DNA of 64,000 nt from Vogesella indigofera (GCF_028548395.1 NZ_JAQQLA010000003.1:496001-560000), one strand, 5' to 3'. Positions 9,135 to 17,890 are shown, numbered from the stretch's first letter. Numbers and translations are program-made. The notes: generated from the sequence alone by a model not told the origin.

Positions 9135-9644
9135 CTACAGGTTGCCTTGCGGCCAACCTTCCACCTGCTGGCGCAGCTGTTGCAGCAGCAGGCGCAATTC
9201 GCCGAGCGCGGCATCGCCTTCGCCGCGCAGGGTGTGCAGCCGGCTGCCCCAGCGGCTGGCAAAGGCGACGGTACTGGTCAGCCGCGGCCAGTGCGCCTGC
9301 GGCGGGTGGCAGACGGTGAGGCTGGGGAAGGGCAGCGGCGCGGCGGCGGCGAGGTCACCGCTGGGGGACAGCAGCAGGGCGCCGAGGGTGCGCTGCGGGT
9401 GGCGCGCCAGCACCGTCAGCGCCGGCAGGCACAGCTCGCCGGCGGCCAGCAGCAACACGCTTTTGCCGTGGCTATGCAGCCACTCGTCCAGCTCGGCGGC
9501 GCGCGCCAGCAGCAGCGCGTTCTGCTGGTGCCCGAGCCGCAGCAGGGTGTGGCCATCCGCCTCGCGGGCATCGGCCAGCACCAGCAGCGTACTCAGCGCG
9601 GCAGCAGGCTCAACGGGTAATGATCTGGTCAAAGATCGCTCCAT
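9135..9644 (-). CDS. Degenerate RBBP9/YdeN-like alpha/beta-hydrolase in the sulfate operon
   Basis: The product is up to 169 residues. It resembles the RBBP9/YdeN serine hydrolase family in its core strand [10 protein letters not shown], in [10 protein letters not shown] and in [12 protein letters not shown]. The expected nucleophile region (HSLG in the family) reads [10 protein letters not shown], the Asp region reads CHPPQAHW, and the usual GHIN His region reads GEGDAALG. The whole catalytic triad therefore seems lost. The first ATG (9644) lies 35 nt inside the end of sbp, so the true start may be a downstream non-ATG codon. An intact family member next to sulfate uptake genes is, to my recollection, common in betaproteobacteria. 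Function unknown; possibly a decaying gene. Confidence 0.6.
   Translation of the reverse strand: MERSLTRSLPVEPAAALSTLLVLADAREADGHTLLRLGHQQNALLLARAAELDEWLHSHGKSVLLLAAGELCLPALTVLARHPQRTLGALLLSPSGDLAAAAPLPFPSLTVCHPPQAHWPRLTSTVAFASRWGSRLHTLRGEGDAALGELRLLLQQLRQQVEGWPQGNL
9148..9160 (-). repeat. DUS-like 13-mer, minus orientation, at the 3' end of the RBBP9-like gene
   Basis: Exact TGCGGCCAACCTT on the plus strand; in the gene it is read as part of EGWPQG, four codons before the stop. Confidence 0.85.
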
Positions 9645-10608
9645 CGGCGAAGTGGGTCTTCTGCGCGCGGGTCCAGCCGCCGAACACCTGGTCGATGGTG
9701 AACAGCTTCACCTTGCTGAACTTGTCGGCGTACTTGGCAGCCACCTTGGCGTCACGCGGACGGTAGTAGTTGGCCGCCGCCAGTTCCTGGCCTTGCGGGC
9801 TGTACAGGTATTGCAGGTAGGCTTCGGCCACCTTGCGCGTACCCTTTTTGTCGACCACCTTGTCCACCACGCTGACCGGTGGTTCGGCCAGGATGGACAG
9901 CGACGGGGTCACGATGTCGAACTTGTCCGGGCCCAGCTCCTTGGTGGCGAGGTAGGCTTCGTTTTCCCACGACAGCAGCACGTCACCGATGCCGCGCTGG
10001 GTGAAGCTGACCAGCGAGCCGCGGGCGCCGGAATCCAGCACTTTCACGTTCTGGAACACCTTCTTCACGAAGTCCTGCGCCTTGACGTTGTTGCCGCCCG
10101 GCTGTTTCAGCGCGTAGCCCCACGCCGCCAGGTAGTTCCAGCGTGCTCCGCCGGAGGTTTTCGGGTTCGGCGTCACTACTTCCACGCCGGGTTTGGTCAG
10201 GTCGTTCCAGTCCTTGATCGCTTTCGGGTTGCCCTTGCGCACCAGGAACACGATGGTGGAGGTGTACGGTGACGCGTTGTTCGGCAGGCGTTTCTGCCAG
10301 TTGGCCGGGATCAGCTTGGCTTCGGTGTGCAGCGCGTCGACGTCGTAGGCCAGCGCCAGCGTCACCACGTCGGCCTCCAGGCCGTCGATCACGCCGCGCG
10401 CCTGCTTGCCGGAGCCGCCGTGCGACTGCTTGATGGTGACGGTTTCACCGGTCTTGGCCTTCCAGTGCTTGGCAAAGGCGGTGTTGAAATCCTGGTACAG
10501 CTCGCGCGTCGGGTCGTAGGACACATTCAGCAGGCTGACATCGGCGTAGGCGAAGCTGGCGCTGCCCAGCAGCAGGGCGGTGATGATCTGGCGGGACGAG
10601 AACGACAT
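9610..10608 (-). CDS. sbp: Periplasmic sulfate-binding protein (Sbp/CysP family)
   Basis: This protein captures sulfate or thiosulfate in the periplasm and feeds CysTWA. From the ATG at 10608 (AAGGAA upstream) it is 332 residues. A clear Sec signal peptide (about residues 1-22, cleavage after AYA) is followed by the family start [16 protein letters not shown] and the ligand-site motif [20 protein letters not shown]. An upstream in-frame ATG (10644) would bury the signal peptide, so I reject it. Whether it is Sbp (sulfate) or CysP (thiosulfate) cannot be decided by eye. Confidence 0.93.
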   Translation of the reverse strand: MSFSSRQIITALLLGSASFAYADVSLLNVSYDPTRELYQDFNTAFAKHWKAKTGETVTIKQSHGGSGKQARGVIDGLEADVVTLALAYDVDALHTEAKLIPANWQKRLPNNASPYTSTIVFLVRKGNPKAIKDWNDLTKPGVEVVTPNPKTSGGARWNYLAAWGYALKQPGGNNVKAQDFVKKVFQNVKVLDSGARGSLVSFTQRGIGDVLLSWENEAYLATKELGPDKFDIVTPSLSILAEPPVSVVDKVVDKKGTRKVAEAYLQYLYSPQGQELAAANYYRPRDAKVAAKYADKFSKVKLFTIDQVFGGWTRAQKTHFADGAIFDQIITR

Positions 10609-10722
10609 GATGGTTTCCTTGTGTGCGTGCAGTGATGGCACCACTGTAGCGGGCGCTCTTATGCAAACAAACCAAGAAAATCTGTATTGCTAATCGCGTT
10701 TGGCGATATCAAAACCGGCGAG

Positions 10723-11577
10723 CTAGCCCGGTTGCAGTGCGCCGGCCGACAGTCGGATGCGCTGCCCCGCGCTCAGCGTGGCAGCATCCTGCGCGCTGAG
10801 TAGCACTTCCACCAGCTCGCCGGCGATCAGCACCGTCACCCGCCACATCACGTCGGCCGGCTGGCAGGCCAGCACCTCGCCGTGCAGCGCGACGCGACTG
10901 CTGTCGCGCGGCGTCTGCAAAAACACCTGCGCCGGTGTGCCCTGCGCGCTGATGCGGCCGTGCTCCAGCTGCAGCACCTGGTCGGCCACCGCGAAGATCT
11001 CGCCCAGATCGTGGCTGACCATCACCGTGGTCAGTGCAAAGCGCTGGTGCATGTCACGCAACATCCGCTGCAGCTCACGGCGCAGGCCGTGATCCAGTGC
11101 CGACAGCGGCTCGTCCAGCAACAGCAAGGTTGGCCGCATCGCCAGCGCCCGCGCCAGCGCCACGCGCTGCTTCTGGCCGCCGGACAGCTGCGCCGGGCGC
11201 TGCCGTGCCAGCGCCGCCAGCCCGCACACTTCCAGCAGTTCCCGCACCAGTGCGCCATCGCCGCGTGCGGCGCCAAAGGCGATGTTGTCGGCCACGCTAA
11301 GGTGCGGAAACAGTGCGTAATCCTGGAACACCATGCCGATACGGCGCTGCTGCACCGGCAGGCTGTGGTTTGCGCGCAGCCAGTCGGCGCCGTTCACCCG
11401 CAGCCAGCCATCATCGGCCGTTTCCAGCCCGGCCAGCAGCCGCAGCAGCGTGGTCTTGCCGGCGCCGGACGCGCCGCTGAGTACGGTAAAACTGCCGGCG
11501 GCCAGCGTGGCGGCGACGTCCAGCTGCAACTGGCCGTTGGCGCCGTGGCGGGTTTTCTGCAGCGAAAATTCGATCAT
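10723..11577 (-). CDS. modC: Molybdate ABC transporter ATPase ModC
   Basis: ModC is the ATPase of the molybdate importer. From the ATG at 11577, which overlaps the modB stop, the product is 284 residues. Walker A is GASGAGKTT, the signature LSGGQKQRVALARAL, Walker B LLLLDEPLSALD. It is shorter than E. coli ModC (about 350) because the C-terminal region, after about residue 225, has room for only a reduced TOBE-like segment. A separate TOBE protein is encoded in the same operon (12245-12643), which may replace that domain. Confidence 0.9.
   Translation of the reverse strand: MIEFSLQKTRHGANGQLQLDVAATLAAGSFTVLSGASGAGKTTLLRLLAGLETADDGWLRVNGADWLRANHSLPVQQRRIGMVFQDYALFPHLSVADNIAFGAARGDGALVRELLEVCGLAALARQRPAQLSGGQKQRVALARALAMRPTLLLLDEPLSALDHGLRRELQRMLRDMHQRFALTTVMVSHDLGEIFAVADQVLQLEHGRISAQGTPAQVFLQTPRDSSRVALHGEVLACQPADVMWRVTVLIAGELVEVLLSAQDAATLSAGQRIRLSAGALQPG
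11126..11138 (+). repeat. DUS-like 13-mer inside modC
   Basis: Exact copy; in the minus-strand gene it encodes MRPTLL just before Walker B. Confidence 0.85.
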
Positions 11578-12248
11578 GCGATACGCTCCGCGCGGCGGCG
11601 CAACAGGTTGACCAGCAAGACCACGGCAAAGGAGAACGCGCACAGGATGGCGGCGTAGGCGTGGGCGGCCGGGTAGTTCAGCGCCTCGACCTCGTTGTAG
11701 ACCGCGATCGACGCCACCCGCGTCACGCCGGGGATGTTGCCGCCTATCATCAGTACCAGGCCGAATTCACCGACGGTGTGGGCAAAGCTCATCACCACGC
11801 CGGCCACCAGTGCCGGCCGCACGCAGGGCAGCTCGACGCGCAGCAGGGTGGAGAGCCGTGATTTGCCCATGGTCCAGGCCGCCTCGCGCAGGCTGGGCGG
11901 CAAGCCGCTGAGCGCCGCCGCCACCGGCTGCACCATGAACGGCAGGCTGAACAGCACCGAGCCGATCACCAGCCCGGCAAAGGAAAACACCAGGTTGACG
12001 CCGAATGCCTCTCGCAGCCAGGCGCCGGGCGCATTGGCCGGCGACAGTGCCAGCAGCAGGTAGAAGCCGAGCACCGACGGCGGCAGCACCAGCGGCATCG
12101 CCACCAGCGTGTCTACCAGCGGCCGCAGCCGCGATCGGCTGTGCGCCAGCCACGCCGCCAGCGGCAGACCGAGCAGCAGCAGAAGCAGGGTAGTGGTCGC
12201 CGCCAGCCGGAAGGTCAGCCACAGCGGGGCGAGATCGAGTCCGCTCAT
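11574..12248 (-). CDS. modB: Molybdate ABC transporter permease ModB
   Basis: ModB is the inner-membrane channel subunit for molybdate. The product is 224 residues with about five to six hydrophobic helices (first about 10-33). The motif MPLVLPPSVLGFYLL and the loop LREAAWTMGKSRLSTLLRVELP, followed by VGEFGLVLMIGGNIPG, are characteristic of ModB/CysT-type permeases. Its start overlaps the mop stop and its end overlaps the modC start, showing tight translational coupling. Confidence 0.94.
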   Translation of the reverse strand: MSGLDLAPLWLTFRLAATTTLLLLLLGLPLAAWLAHSRSRLRPLVDTLVAMPLVLPPSVLGFYLLLALSPANAPGAWLREAFGVNLVFSFAGLVIGSVLFSLPFMVQPVAAALSGLPPSLREAAWTMGKSRLSTLLRVELPCVRPALVAGVVMSFAHTVGEFGLVLMIGGNIPGVTRVASIAVYNEVEALNYPAAHAYAAILCAFSFAVVLLVNLLRRRAERIA

Positions 12249-12643
12249 GGTGCCGGCTCCAGCAGTTGCAGCGCGTTGGACTTGATCAGCGCGTACACCG
12301 TCATGCCCTCATGCAGCGCCAGCGAGTCGCAGGAGCGGCGGGTAATCACCGCGTGCAGGGTGGCGCCGGCGCTGTGCAGCGTGACATCACTGAACAGCTC
12401 GCCGTGGCGGATGGCCACGATGTGGCACGGCAGGCTGTTGCGGATGCTCAGCGTCGGGCAGGGCGCGGTGGATAGCGCCACGTCCAGCTCGCGGAACAGC
12501 ACCTCCACCGTTTGCCCGGCCTGCCACGGCGGCAATGCGGCACTGGCAAACGCGGTGCAAGGTTGGCCGCACAGCGTCAGCTCCAGCAGGTGCAGGCCGT
12601 CGGCGCTGTGCAGCGCGTGGATGGTGGCCGGCAGCCGGTTCAT
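12245..12643 (-). CDS. Stand-alone TOBE/molybdopterin-binding (Mop-like) protein in the mod operon
   Basis: The product is 132 residues. Residues about 70-130 form a clear TOBE/Mop domain (SIRNSLPCHIVAIRHGELFS, later SCDSLALHEGMTVYALIKS), the oxyanion-binding fold in ModE, the ModC C-terminus and molbindins. The N-terminal half is a weaker, possibly second, TOBE-like unit. The start overlaps the modA stop (ATGA), and the gene sits between modA and modB, an unusual position. It may store molybdate or act in trans as the ModC regulatory domain; that role is inference. It carries one DUS-like 13-mer. Confidence 0.8.
   Translation of the reverse strand: MNRLPATIHALHSADGLHLLELTLCGQPCTAFASAALPPWQAGQTVEVLFRELDVALSTAPCPTLSIRNSLPCHIVAIRHGELFSDVTLHSAGATLHAVITRRSCDSLALHEGMTVYALIKSNALQLLEPAP
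12559..12571 (+). repeat. DUS-like 13-mer inside the mop gene
   Basis: Exact copy; encodes CGQPC on the minus strand. Confidence 0.85.
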
Positions 12644-13386
12644 GGCAGGCGGTAGCCGTAGCGCTGCAGGATCTGCCGCGCGGCCGGGCCGGACAGGTAG
12701 TCGAACAGCTTGCGCGCGTCTGGGTTGGCTGCCGCCGGTTTCAGCAGCACCATGTCCTGCACGATGGGCTGGTGGCTGGCGGCGGGGATGTCCACCCAGC
12801 GGCCGATGTCCTTCATCTGCGGCGCCAGCACCAGCGCCTTGGCGACAAAGCCGGCCTGCGCCGCGCCGCTGTCGACGAACTGCGCCGCCTGCGCGATGTT
12901 GTCGCCGCTGACCAGCCGCGGCGTGACGCTGGCGCTTAGCCGGTAGTAGTCCAGCACCCGCAGCGCTTCGCTGCCGTAGGGCGCGGTGCGCGGATTGGCG
13001 ATGGCGATCTTGCCGCTGCCGGCCGCCAGCCACTGCTGCCACTGCTTGGTATTGAATTGCGGGTCTTTCGACCACAGCACCAGCGCGCCCAGCGCGTAGC
13101 TTTTCGGTGCCTGCAGCGTAAAGCCGGCCTGCGCCAGCTTTTGCGGAAACTCGTTGTCGGCGGACAGGAACAGCTCGAACGGTGCGCCGTTCATGATCTG
13201 GGTGGCGAACTTGCCGGAAGAGGCGAACGACGGTTGCACCGCGATGCCGGTGTCGCGGCTGAAGCTGGCGGCGATGTCGGCAAACGCATACTGCACGTTG
13301 GCCGCCACCGCCACCTGTACCGGCGCGGCGTTGGCGAGAGAGGTGGCGCACAGCGCCAGCAGACTGCACAGCAGGGTAGGTTTCAT
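12640..13386 (-). CDS. modA: Periplasmic molybdate-binding protein ModA
   Basis: ModA captures molybdate or tungstate for ModBC. The product is 248 residues from the ATG at 13386, with a Sec signal peptide (about 1-21, ending NAA). The family motifs are VAVAANVQYAFADIA at the start of the mature protein, ASSGKFATQI for oxyanion binding, and IANPRTAPYGSEALRVL. It follows modE by 11 nt and overlaps the mop start. Confidence 0.95.
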   Translation of the reverse strand: MKPTLLCSLLALCATSLANAAPVQVAVAANVQYAFADIAASFSRDTGIAVQPSFASSGKFATQIMNGAPFELFLSADNEFPQKLAQAGFTLQAPKSYALGALVLWSKDPQFNTKQWQQWLAAGSGKIAIANPRTAPYGSEALRVLDYYRLSASVTPRLVSGDNIAQAAQFVDSGAAQAGFVAKALVLAPQMKDIGRWVDIPAASHQPIVQDMVLLKPAAANPDARKLFDYLSGPAARQILQRYGYRLP

Positions 13387-13397
13387 CGGGTTTCCGT

Positions 13398-14153
13398 TTA
13401 GTCGAGTATGCCCAGAATCACGCTCTGGGACGAGAATAGCGCGCACACCGCGTCGTCTACCGCGATGGCGAGGCTGGCCAGGCTGTCGTTGTCGACCATC
13501 GCGCACAGGCTGTAGCCGCCGGGCAGGGTGACGATCACCTCGCTGTTGACCAGGCCGGCGGTGATGCGGCCAACCTTGCCCGGCAGGCGGTTGGCGATGG
13601 CGATCTGCGCCGCCGCCTGCGGTAGCGCCAGGGTGACCCACGACGCCTTGATCAGCGCGATGGCGTGGCCGCCTTCGTGCAGTGCCAGCTCGTCGCAGCT
13701 TTCGCGGGTGATCTGTGCCTGCAGCTGGCTGCCGCCGGGTAGGCGCAGGGTGATGGTGTCGTTGACCGCGCCGCGCTGGATGTGGCTGATTTCGCCGGCC
13801 AGCTGGTTACGCGCCGAGGTACGCACCGCCAGCCGGGCCAGCAGCGCCAGCGTCTGCCGCTCCTGCTGCGAGCCGGCCTGCAGCGCGACGCCGGTTTTCT
13901 CCCACGCGTCCAGCAGCTGTTCGCCCAGCGCGGTCAGCCGCGTGCCGCCGCCGCCCTTGCCGCCGGTCAGCCGCGCCACCAGCGGTTGCGGACTGAGGTT
14001 GTTGATGTTGTCGATGTGCTGCCACGCCGCCTTGTAGCTGAGCTGGCACTGGCGCGCGGCGGCGCTGATCGAGCCGTGCTCGCGGATGGCGCGCAACAGC
14101 GCGATGCGCTGGCCGGTGCCCTTGCCGGCGAAGGGTTGCAGCAACTCGCTCAT
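13398..14153 (-). CDS. modE: Molybdate-responsive transcriptional regulator ModE
   Basis: ModE represses molybdate uptake genes when molybdate is bound. From the ATG at 14153 the product is 251 residues: a winged HTH (about 1-100) with the LysR-like motif GSISAAARQCQLSYKAAWQH and the ModE-specific GGKGGGGTRLT, then two TOBE domains (about 120-185 and 190-250) that bind molybdate. It is first in the run modE-modA-mop-modB-modC, so the regulator is in the operon it controls. A matching operator lies just upstream. Confidence 0.95.
   Translation of the reverse strand: MSELLQPFAGKGTGQRIALLRAIREHGSISAAARQCQLSYKAAWQHIDNINNLSPQPLVARLTGGKGGGGTRLTALGEQLLDAWEKTGVALQAGSQQERQTLALLARLAVRTSARNQLAGEISHIQRGAVNDTITLRLPGGSQLQAQITRESCDELALHEGGHAIALIKASWVTLALPQAAAQIAIANRLPGKVGRITAGLVNSEVIVTLPGGYSLCAMVDNDSLASLAIAVDDAVCALFSSQSVILGILD
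13565..13577 (-). repeat. DUS-like 13-mer inside modE
   Basis: Exact copy in gene orientation; encodes GKVGRI in the second TOBE domain. Confidence 0.85.
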
Positions 14154-14163
14154 CGCTATTCTT

Positions 14164-14188
14164 TCGCTATTCAAAAACGGGATAACGT
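14164..14188 (-). promoter_or_regulatory. Putative ModE operator upstream of modE
   Basis: TCGCTAT (14164-14170) and ATAACG (14182-14187) are spaced 11 nt apart. They match the half-sites CGCTAT and ATAACG of the E. coli ModE palindrome at nearly the same spacing. The position, 11-35 nt before the modE start, suits autorepression. The half-sites are seen directly; function is inferred. Confidence 0.65.
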
Positions 14189-14197
14189 TAGCGCGAA

Positions 14198-14222
14198 ACA
14201 AGGGGCTGTGCAAGCCCCTTGT
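14198..14222 (-). terminator. Hairpin after narL start side / before modE, weak terminator
   Basis: ACAAGGGGCT (14198-14207), loop GTGCA, AGCCCCTTGT (14213-14222): a perfect 10-bp stem between modE and narL. The T tract is poor on both strands, so termination efficiency is doubtful. It could insulate narL from the divergent-facing modE promoter region. Confidence 0.45.
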
Positions 14223-14236
14223 CATGACGCGCCGCC

Positions 14237-14890
14237 TCAGGCCTTGTCCAGGCCGTGCTCCACCGCGTACACCGCCGCCTGCACCCGGCTGCTCAGGCTC
14301 AGCTTGCGCAGGATATTCTGTACGTGCACCTTGATGGTGCTTTCCGCCAAGTCCAGCGCACGGGCGATTTCCTTGTTGCTGGCGCCGGAGGCAAGGTAGC
14401 TGAGCGTTTCGCGCTCGCGCGGCGTCAGGCTGTCCAGCTCCTGGTTGCGCGGTTCGGCGACCGGTGCGCGCAGGCGCGCCACCAGCTTGGCGGTCATCTC
14501 CGGTGACAGCACGCTGTCACCGTCCACCGCGCGGCGGATGCTGCTGAGCAGGAAGTCGGCGTTGATGTTCTTCAGCAGGTAGCCGCGCGCGCCGCTCTTC
14601 ATGCACTCGGCGAGGTCTTCTCCGTCCTCGGACACGGTCAGCATCAGCACCGCCAGCTGCGGCTGGGTGACCAGAATTTGCGACAGCGCGTCGCGACCGT
14701 GCATTACCGGCATGTCCAGATCCAGCAGCACCACGTCGGGCTTGAGCAGTTCGGCCTGCTTGACGCCTTCCAGCCCGTCGGCGGCCTCGCCGATGACCTC
14801 GAAATCCGGCTGGCGTTGCAGCAGCGCCTTGAGGCCGCTGCGGAACAGTGTGTGGTCGTCGACCAGTAAGATACGGATGGCAGTACTCAT
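14237..14890 (-). CDS. narL: Nitrate/nitrite response regulator NarL
   Basis: NarL is the DNA-binding response regulator phosphorylated by NarX; it activates nitrate respiration genes. The product is 217 residues: receiver domain about 5-122 (acidic pocket DDH, phospho-acceptor Asp in VVLLDLDMPVMHG, Lys in YLLKNINADFL), then a LuxR-type HTH at about 150-215 with LTPRERETLSYLASGASNKE. Its ATG overlaps the narX stop. Order on the strand is moaC, narX, narL, which puts nitrate sensing in a cofactor-synthesis operon. Confidence 0.95.
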   Translation of the reverse strand: MSTAIRILLVDDHTLFRSGLKALLQRQPDFEVIGEAADGLEGVKQAELLKPDVVLLDLDMPVMHGRDALSQILVTQPQLAVLMLTVSEDGEDLAECMKSGARGYLLKNINADFLLSSIRRAVDGDSVLSPEMTAKLVARLRAPVAEPRNQELDSLTPRERETLSYLASGASNKEIARALDLAESTIKVHVQNILRKLSLSSRVQAAVYAVEHGLDKA

Positions 14891-16788
14891 GCGGCTTGTC
14901 TTTCTGTGTGCGGCAGGGTGAGGGTGACGGTGGTGCCGCCGCCGTCCCGGTTTTCGATCTGGATGCGGGCGTTGATGCGCGATGCCCGCTCTTGCATGAT
15001 GGACATGCCGACGTGGCGTGCCTGGCGCGCGGCCAGTACCGCGGCGTCAAAGCCGCAGCCGTCGTCGCTGATGCGCATCACGAAGTCGTCGTGATTGTCG
15101 ATGTCGATGTCGACGCGGTGTGCCTGCGCGTGCTTGCGCACGTTGGACAGCGCCTCCTGCAGGATGAAGATCACCTGCAGCTGCTGTTCCGGGTTCAGCG
15201 GCAGGCCGTTGCCGCGCAGCTGGTACTGGGTCAGCACCCGTGCCTGCTGCTCGAAGCGCTTGAGCAGGGTGTTGACCGCGTCGGGGAAGTCTTCCTTGCT
15301 GATGCGGGTGCGGAAGTTGAGCAGCAGCTCGCGCACGTCCTCGTAGCACTCCTGCACCCCGGTCTTGATGAAGGCCAGGTTTTCGCGCGCCTGCTCGTCC
15401 TGGGTGTCGCCGAGCGCGCTCTCCAGCATCTGCACCTGCAGGTTGAGGAAGGACAGCGACTGCGCGATGCTGTCGTGCAGGCCCTGCGCCATCAGGTTGC
15501 GCTCTTCCGAGACCGCAAACTGGCGGTCGCGGGCGGCGAGACGCAGGTTCTCGATGGCGACGCCGAGGTGGCTACCCAGCGTCTCGATCAGGAACTGCTC
15601 CTGCGCACTGAGGCGGGTGTCGTCACGGAAATAGAGGGTGAAGATGCCGACGTTCTGCTGGTTGACGCGAATGTGGAAGATCGACACGCTGCGGAAGCCG
15701 GCGCGCTCGCAGTGTTTCTGCTCCTTTTGCGGCAGCTCGCGGAACAGGCGGATCACCGAGCTGGGCTGATCGACGGCGGCGCCGCAGTAGCAGCTGTCGA
15801 TGTGGGCGCAGTCGTGGGTGTGGATCATGCCGTCCGGCAAGCCGATCTGCGCCACCGGCTCCAGCTTGCCGCGCTTGCTGTCGACGATGCGCACGCTGGC
15901 GGCGTCGGCATTGGTCAGCTGGATCAGGCGCTCGATGAAGCCCTTGCACATGGTGTTGAGATCGTGCGACTCGTGCAGGTAGGTGGTGACGCCGTACAGC
16001 GTGGTCAGCTGGCGGTTTTTCTCGTCCAGCGAGCGCGTCTTGTCGCGCACCTTGTCTTCCAGCGTCGCGTACAGCTCTTGAAGGCGGCCGGCCATCTGGT
16101 TGAAACCGGCGGACAGGATGGCGAATTCGTCGTTGCCGACTACCGGCACCCGGGTCGCCAGCTCGCCATCGCGCACCTGCACGATGGCCTCGCCCAGCTC
16201 GTTCAGCGGGCGGATGATCAGCAGGAACATCAGGTACATCATGGTGATGGCACCGATGATGGCCATCGCCATCAGCGTCATCTGGAAGAAGCGCAGCAGC
16301 GTGGTATTGCGCGCGTTGTCTTCCTCTACCAGTCGCACCAGCTTGTCGATGCGGTTGACGAAGGCGCCCAGGTCGACGCGGGTGGTATTGCGCCGCGGGT
16401 CGAGCTGCGCCTGCGCCATTTTCGGCAGCATCTCGTGCTGCCAGTAGCGGGCGATTTCCGCCGCCTGCGAGCGTACTTCGACATTGTCGGGCAGGAACAG
16501 CGGTCGAGCCGGGTCGCCCTTGCGCAGTCGCGCCATGGTATCGCTGAACTGGGCTGCTTCTTGCTGAACCTGGGCCGGATCGGCGCCTTCGCTGACCAGC
16601 AGCGCGACGCGGTAGCTGCGCATGCGCAAGCTGCCGGCATCGTTGATGGCGGCGGCGCCGCCTTCCAGTTTCCAGGACAGCACCAGGGTGTAGCCGATGG
16701 AGGTCATCGCCAGCACCAGCCAGACGATGGTGAGAATCAGCAGCTTGCTGGACAGGCTGCGCACGGAGGGGGGGGTGGGCAGGGGCAT
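14887..16788 (-). CDS. narX: Nitrate/nitrite sensor histidine kinase NarX
   Basis: NarX is a membrane sensor kinase for nitrate. The product is 633 residues: TM1 about 18-38; periplasmic four-helix domain with the nitrate-binding P-box INDAGSLRMRSYRVAL at about 47-62; TM2 about 158-180; HAMP about 180-235; a cysteine-rich central module (CAHIDSCYCG and a later CERAG) of GAF character; HisKA_3 with phospho-acceptor His in LMAQGLHDSIAQSLSFLNLQ; HATPase_c to the end (DDGCGF, GMSIMQERA). The P-box supports nitrate as ligand. It lies 23 nt after moaC. Confidence 0.95.
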   Translation of the reverse strand: MPLPTPPSVRSLSSKLLILTIVWLVLAMTSIGYTLVLSWKLEGGAAAINDAGSLRMRSYRVALLVSEGADPAQVQQEAAQFSDTMARLRKGDPARPLFLPDNVEVRSQAAEIARYWQHEMLPKMAQAQLDPRRNTTRVDLGAFVNRIDKLVRLVEEDNARNTTLLRFFQMTLMAMAIIGAITMMYLMFLLIIRPLNELGEAIVQVRDGELATRVPVVGNDEFAILSAGFNQMAGRLQELYATLEDKVRDKTRSLDEKNRQLTTLYGVTTYLHESHDLNTMCKGFIERLIQLTNADAASVRIVDSKRGKLEPVAQIGLPDGMIHTHDCAHIDSCYCGAAVDQPSSVIRLFRELPQKEQKHCERAGFRSVSIFHIRVNQQNVGIFTLYFRDDTRLSAQEQFLIETLGSHLGVAIENLRLAARDRQFAVSEERNLMAQGLHDSIAQSLSFLNLQVQMLESALGDTQDEQARENLAFIKTGVQECYEDVRELLLNFRTRISKEDFPDAVNTLLKRFEQQARVLTQYQLRGNGLPLNPEQQLQVIFILQEALSNVRKHAQAHRVDIDIDNHDDFVMRISDDGCGFDAAVLAARQARHVGMSIMQERASRINARIQIENRDGGGTTVTLTLPHTERQAA

Positions 16789-16811
16789 GGCTTAGGTCGT
16801 CCGGCGTATGG

Positions 16812-17318
16812 TCAGCACTGGTCGCGCAGCGCAGAATCGTTGCTGTCGGCTTGCCAGTGGCCGCTCTTGCCGCCTTGTTTTTCCAGCAGGCGTACGCCGT
16901 CGATCTGCATGCCGCGGTCTACCGCCTTCAGCATGTCGTAGACGGTGAGCAGACCGGCCATCACGCCGCTGAGCGCTTCCATTTCCACGCCGGTACGGCC
17001 TACGGTCTCGCTGGTAACAAAAATGTGTACCCGCGACAGCGCCTCATCCACGCTAAAATCGACGTTGACGCGGGTCAGCGCCAACGGGTGGCACAGCGGG
17101 ATCAGGTTCGCGGTTTGCTTGGTGCCCTGGATGGCGGCCAGACGGGCGATGCCGATGACGTCGCCCTTCTTGGCATTGCCGCCCTGCAGCAGCGCAAAGG
17201 TGGCTGGCAGCATGGTGATATGGCCGGTGGCCACCGCCACGCGGCGGGTTTCCGGCTTGTCGCCGACGTCGACCATATGGGCCTGGCCGGCGGCATTGAA
17301 ATGGGTAAGCGGATTCAT
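16812..17318 (-). CDS. moaC: Cyclic pyranopterin monophosphate synthase MoaC
   Basis: With MoaA, MoaC converts GTP via 3',8-cyclo-GTP to cPMP, the first Moco intermediate. The product is 168 residues. Motifs: [20 protein letters not shown] at the N-terminus, [20 protein letters not shown] and [20 protein letters not shown]. An upstream ATG (17327) is in frame, but the start [11 protein letters not shown] aligns with E. coli MoaC, so I use 17318. It is divergent from mobB across a 77-nt gap. Confidence 0.95.
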   Translation of the reverse strand: MNPLTHFNAAGQAHMVDVGDKPETRRVAVATGHITMLPATFALLQGGNAKKGDVIGIARLAAIQGTKQTANLIPLCHPLALTRVNVDFSVDEALSRVHIFVTSETVGRTGVEMEALSGVMAGLLTVYDMLKAVDRGMQIDGVRLLEKQGGKSGHWQADSNDSALRDQC

Positions 17319-17395
17319 CTGGATCATCGAGTGTGGAGTCTGGTTGAACGATAGCGCCGTATGGCGTAGACCACAATCCACCAAAGGGAGAAGGT

Positions 17396-17890
17396 ATGCA
17401 AAAAGTGCTGGGCATTGCCGGCTGGTCCGGCAGTGGCAAAACCACGCTGATCGGCGCATTGTTGCCGCTACTGGCCGCGCGCGGACTGACGGTGTCGGTG
17501 ATCAAGCACAGCCATCACGATATCGAGCTGGACGTGGCCGGCAAGGACAGCCAGCGTCACCGCGCCAGCGGCGCGCACGAGGTGATGGTGGTATCGCCCT
17601 ACCGTTTCGGACTGTTTGCCGAGACCCCGCAAGCGCTGACGCTGGAGCAGCAGCTGTCAAGGTTGGCCGCAGTCGACCTGGTGCTGCTGGAAGGCCAGAA
17701 AACGCTGCCGGTGCCGCGCATCGAGGTGCACCGCAGCGCCTGCGCCAAGCCGTGGCTGTACCCGGACGACCCGTTCGTGATCGCGCTGGCCAGCGACTGC
17801 GCCGCCGAAACCGATTTGCCGCAATTGCCGCTGGACGATCACGCCGCGATTGCCGATTTTATTGTCAACTGGCTGAAGGGTTCTGCATGA
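17396..17890 (+). CDS. mobB: Molybdopterin-guanine dinucleotide biosynthesis adaptor MobB
   Basis: MobB is a P-loop GTP-binding protein that assists MobA in forming bis-MGD, the cofactor of NarG and formate dehydrogenase. The product is 164 residues with Walker [11 protein letters not shown] at about 9-18, the family motif [20 protein letters not shown] and [17 protein letters not shown]. It starts the operon mobB-moaD-moaE-mobA; the stop overlaps the moaD start. A DUS-like 13-mer encodes SRLAA. Confidence 0.94.
   Translation: MQKVLGIAGWSGSGKTTLIGALLPLLAARGLTVSVIKHSHHDIELDVAGKDSQRHRASGAHEVMVVSPYRFGLFAETPQALTLEQQLSRLAAVDLVLLEGQKTLPVPRIEVHRSACAKPWLYPDDPFVIALASDCAAETDLPQLPLDDHAAIADFIVNWLKGSA
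17659..17671 (+). repeat. DUS-like 13-mer inside mobB
   Basis: Exact AAGGTTGGCCGCA, read as AGG TTG GCC GCA. Confidence 0.85.

Noticed and set aside
14848..16941. 697-codon open frame on the plus strand
   Set aside because: It lies opposite narX, which shows all kinase motifs. The product is compositionally biased and has no family features.
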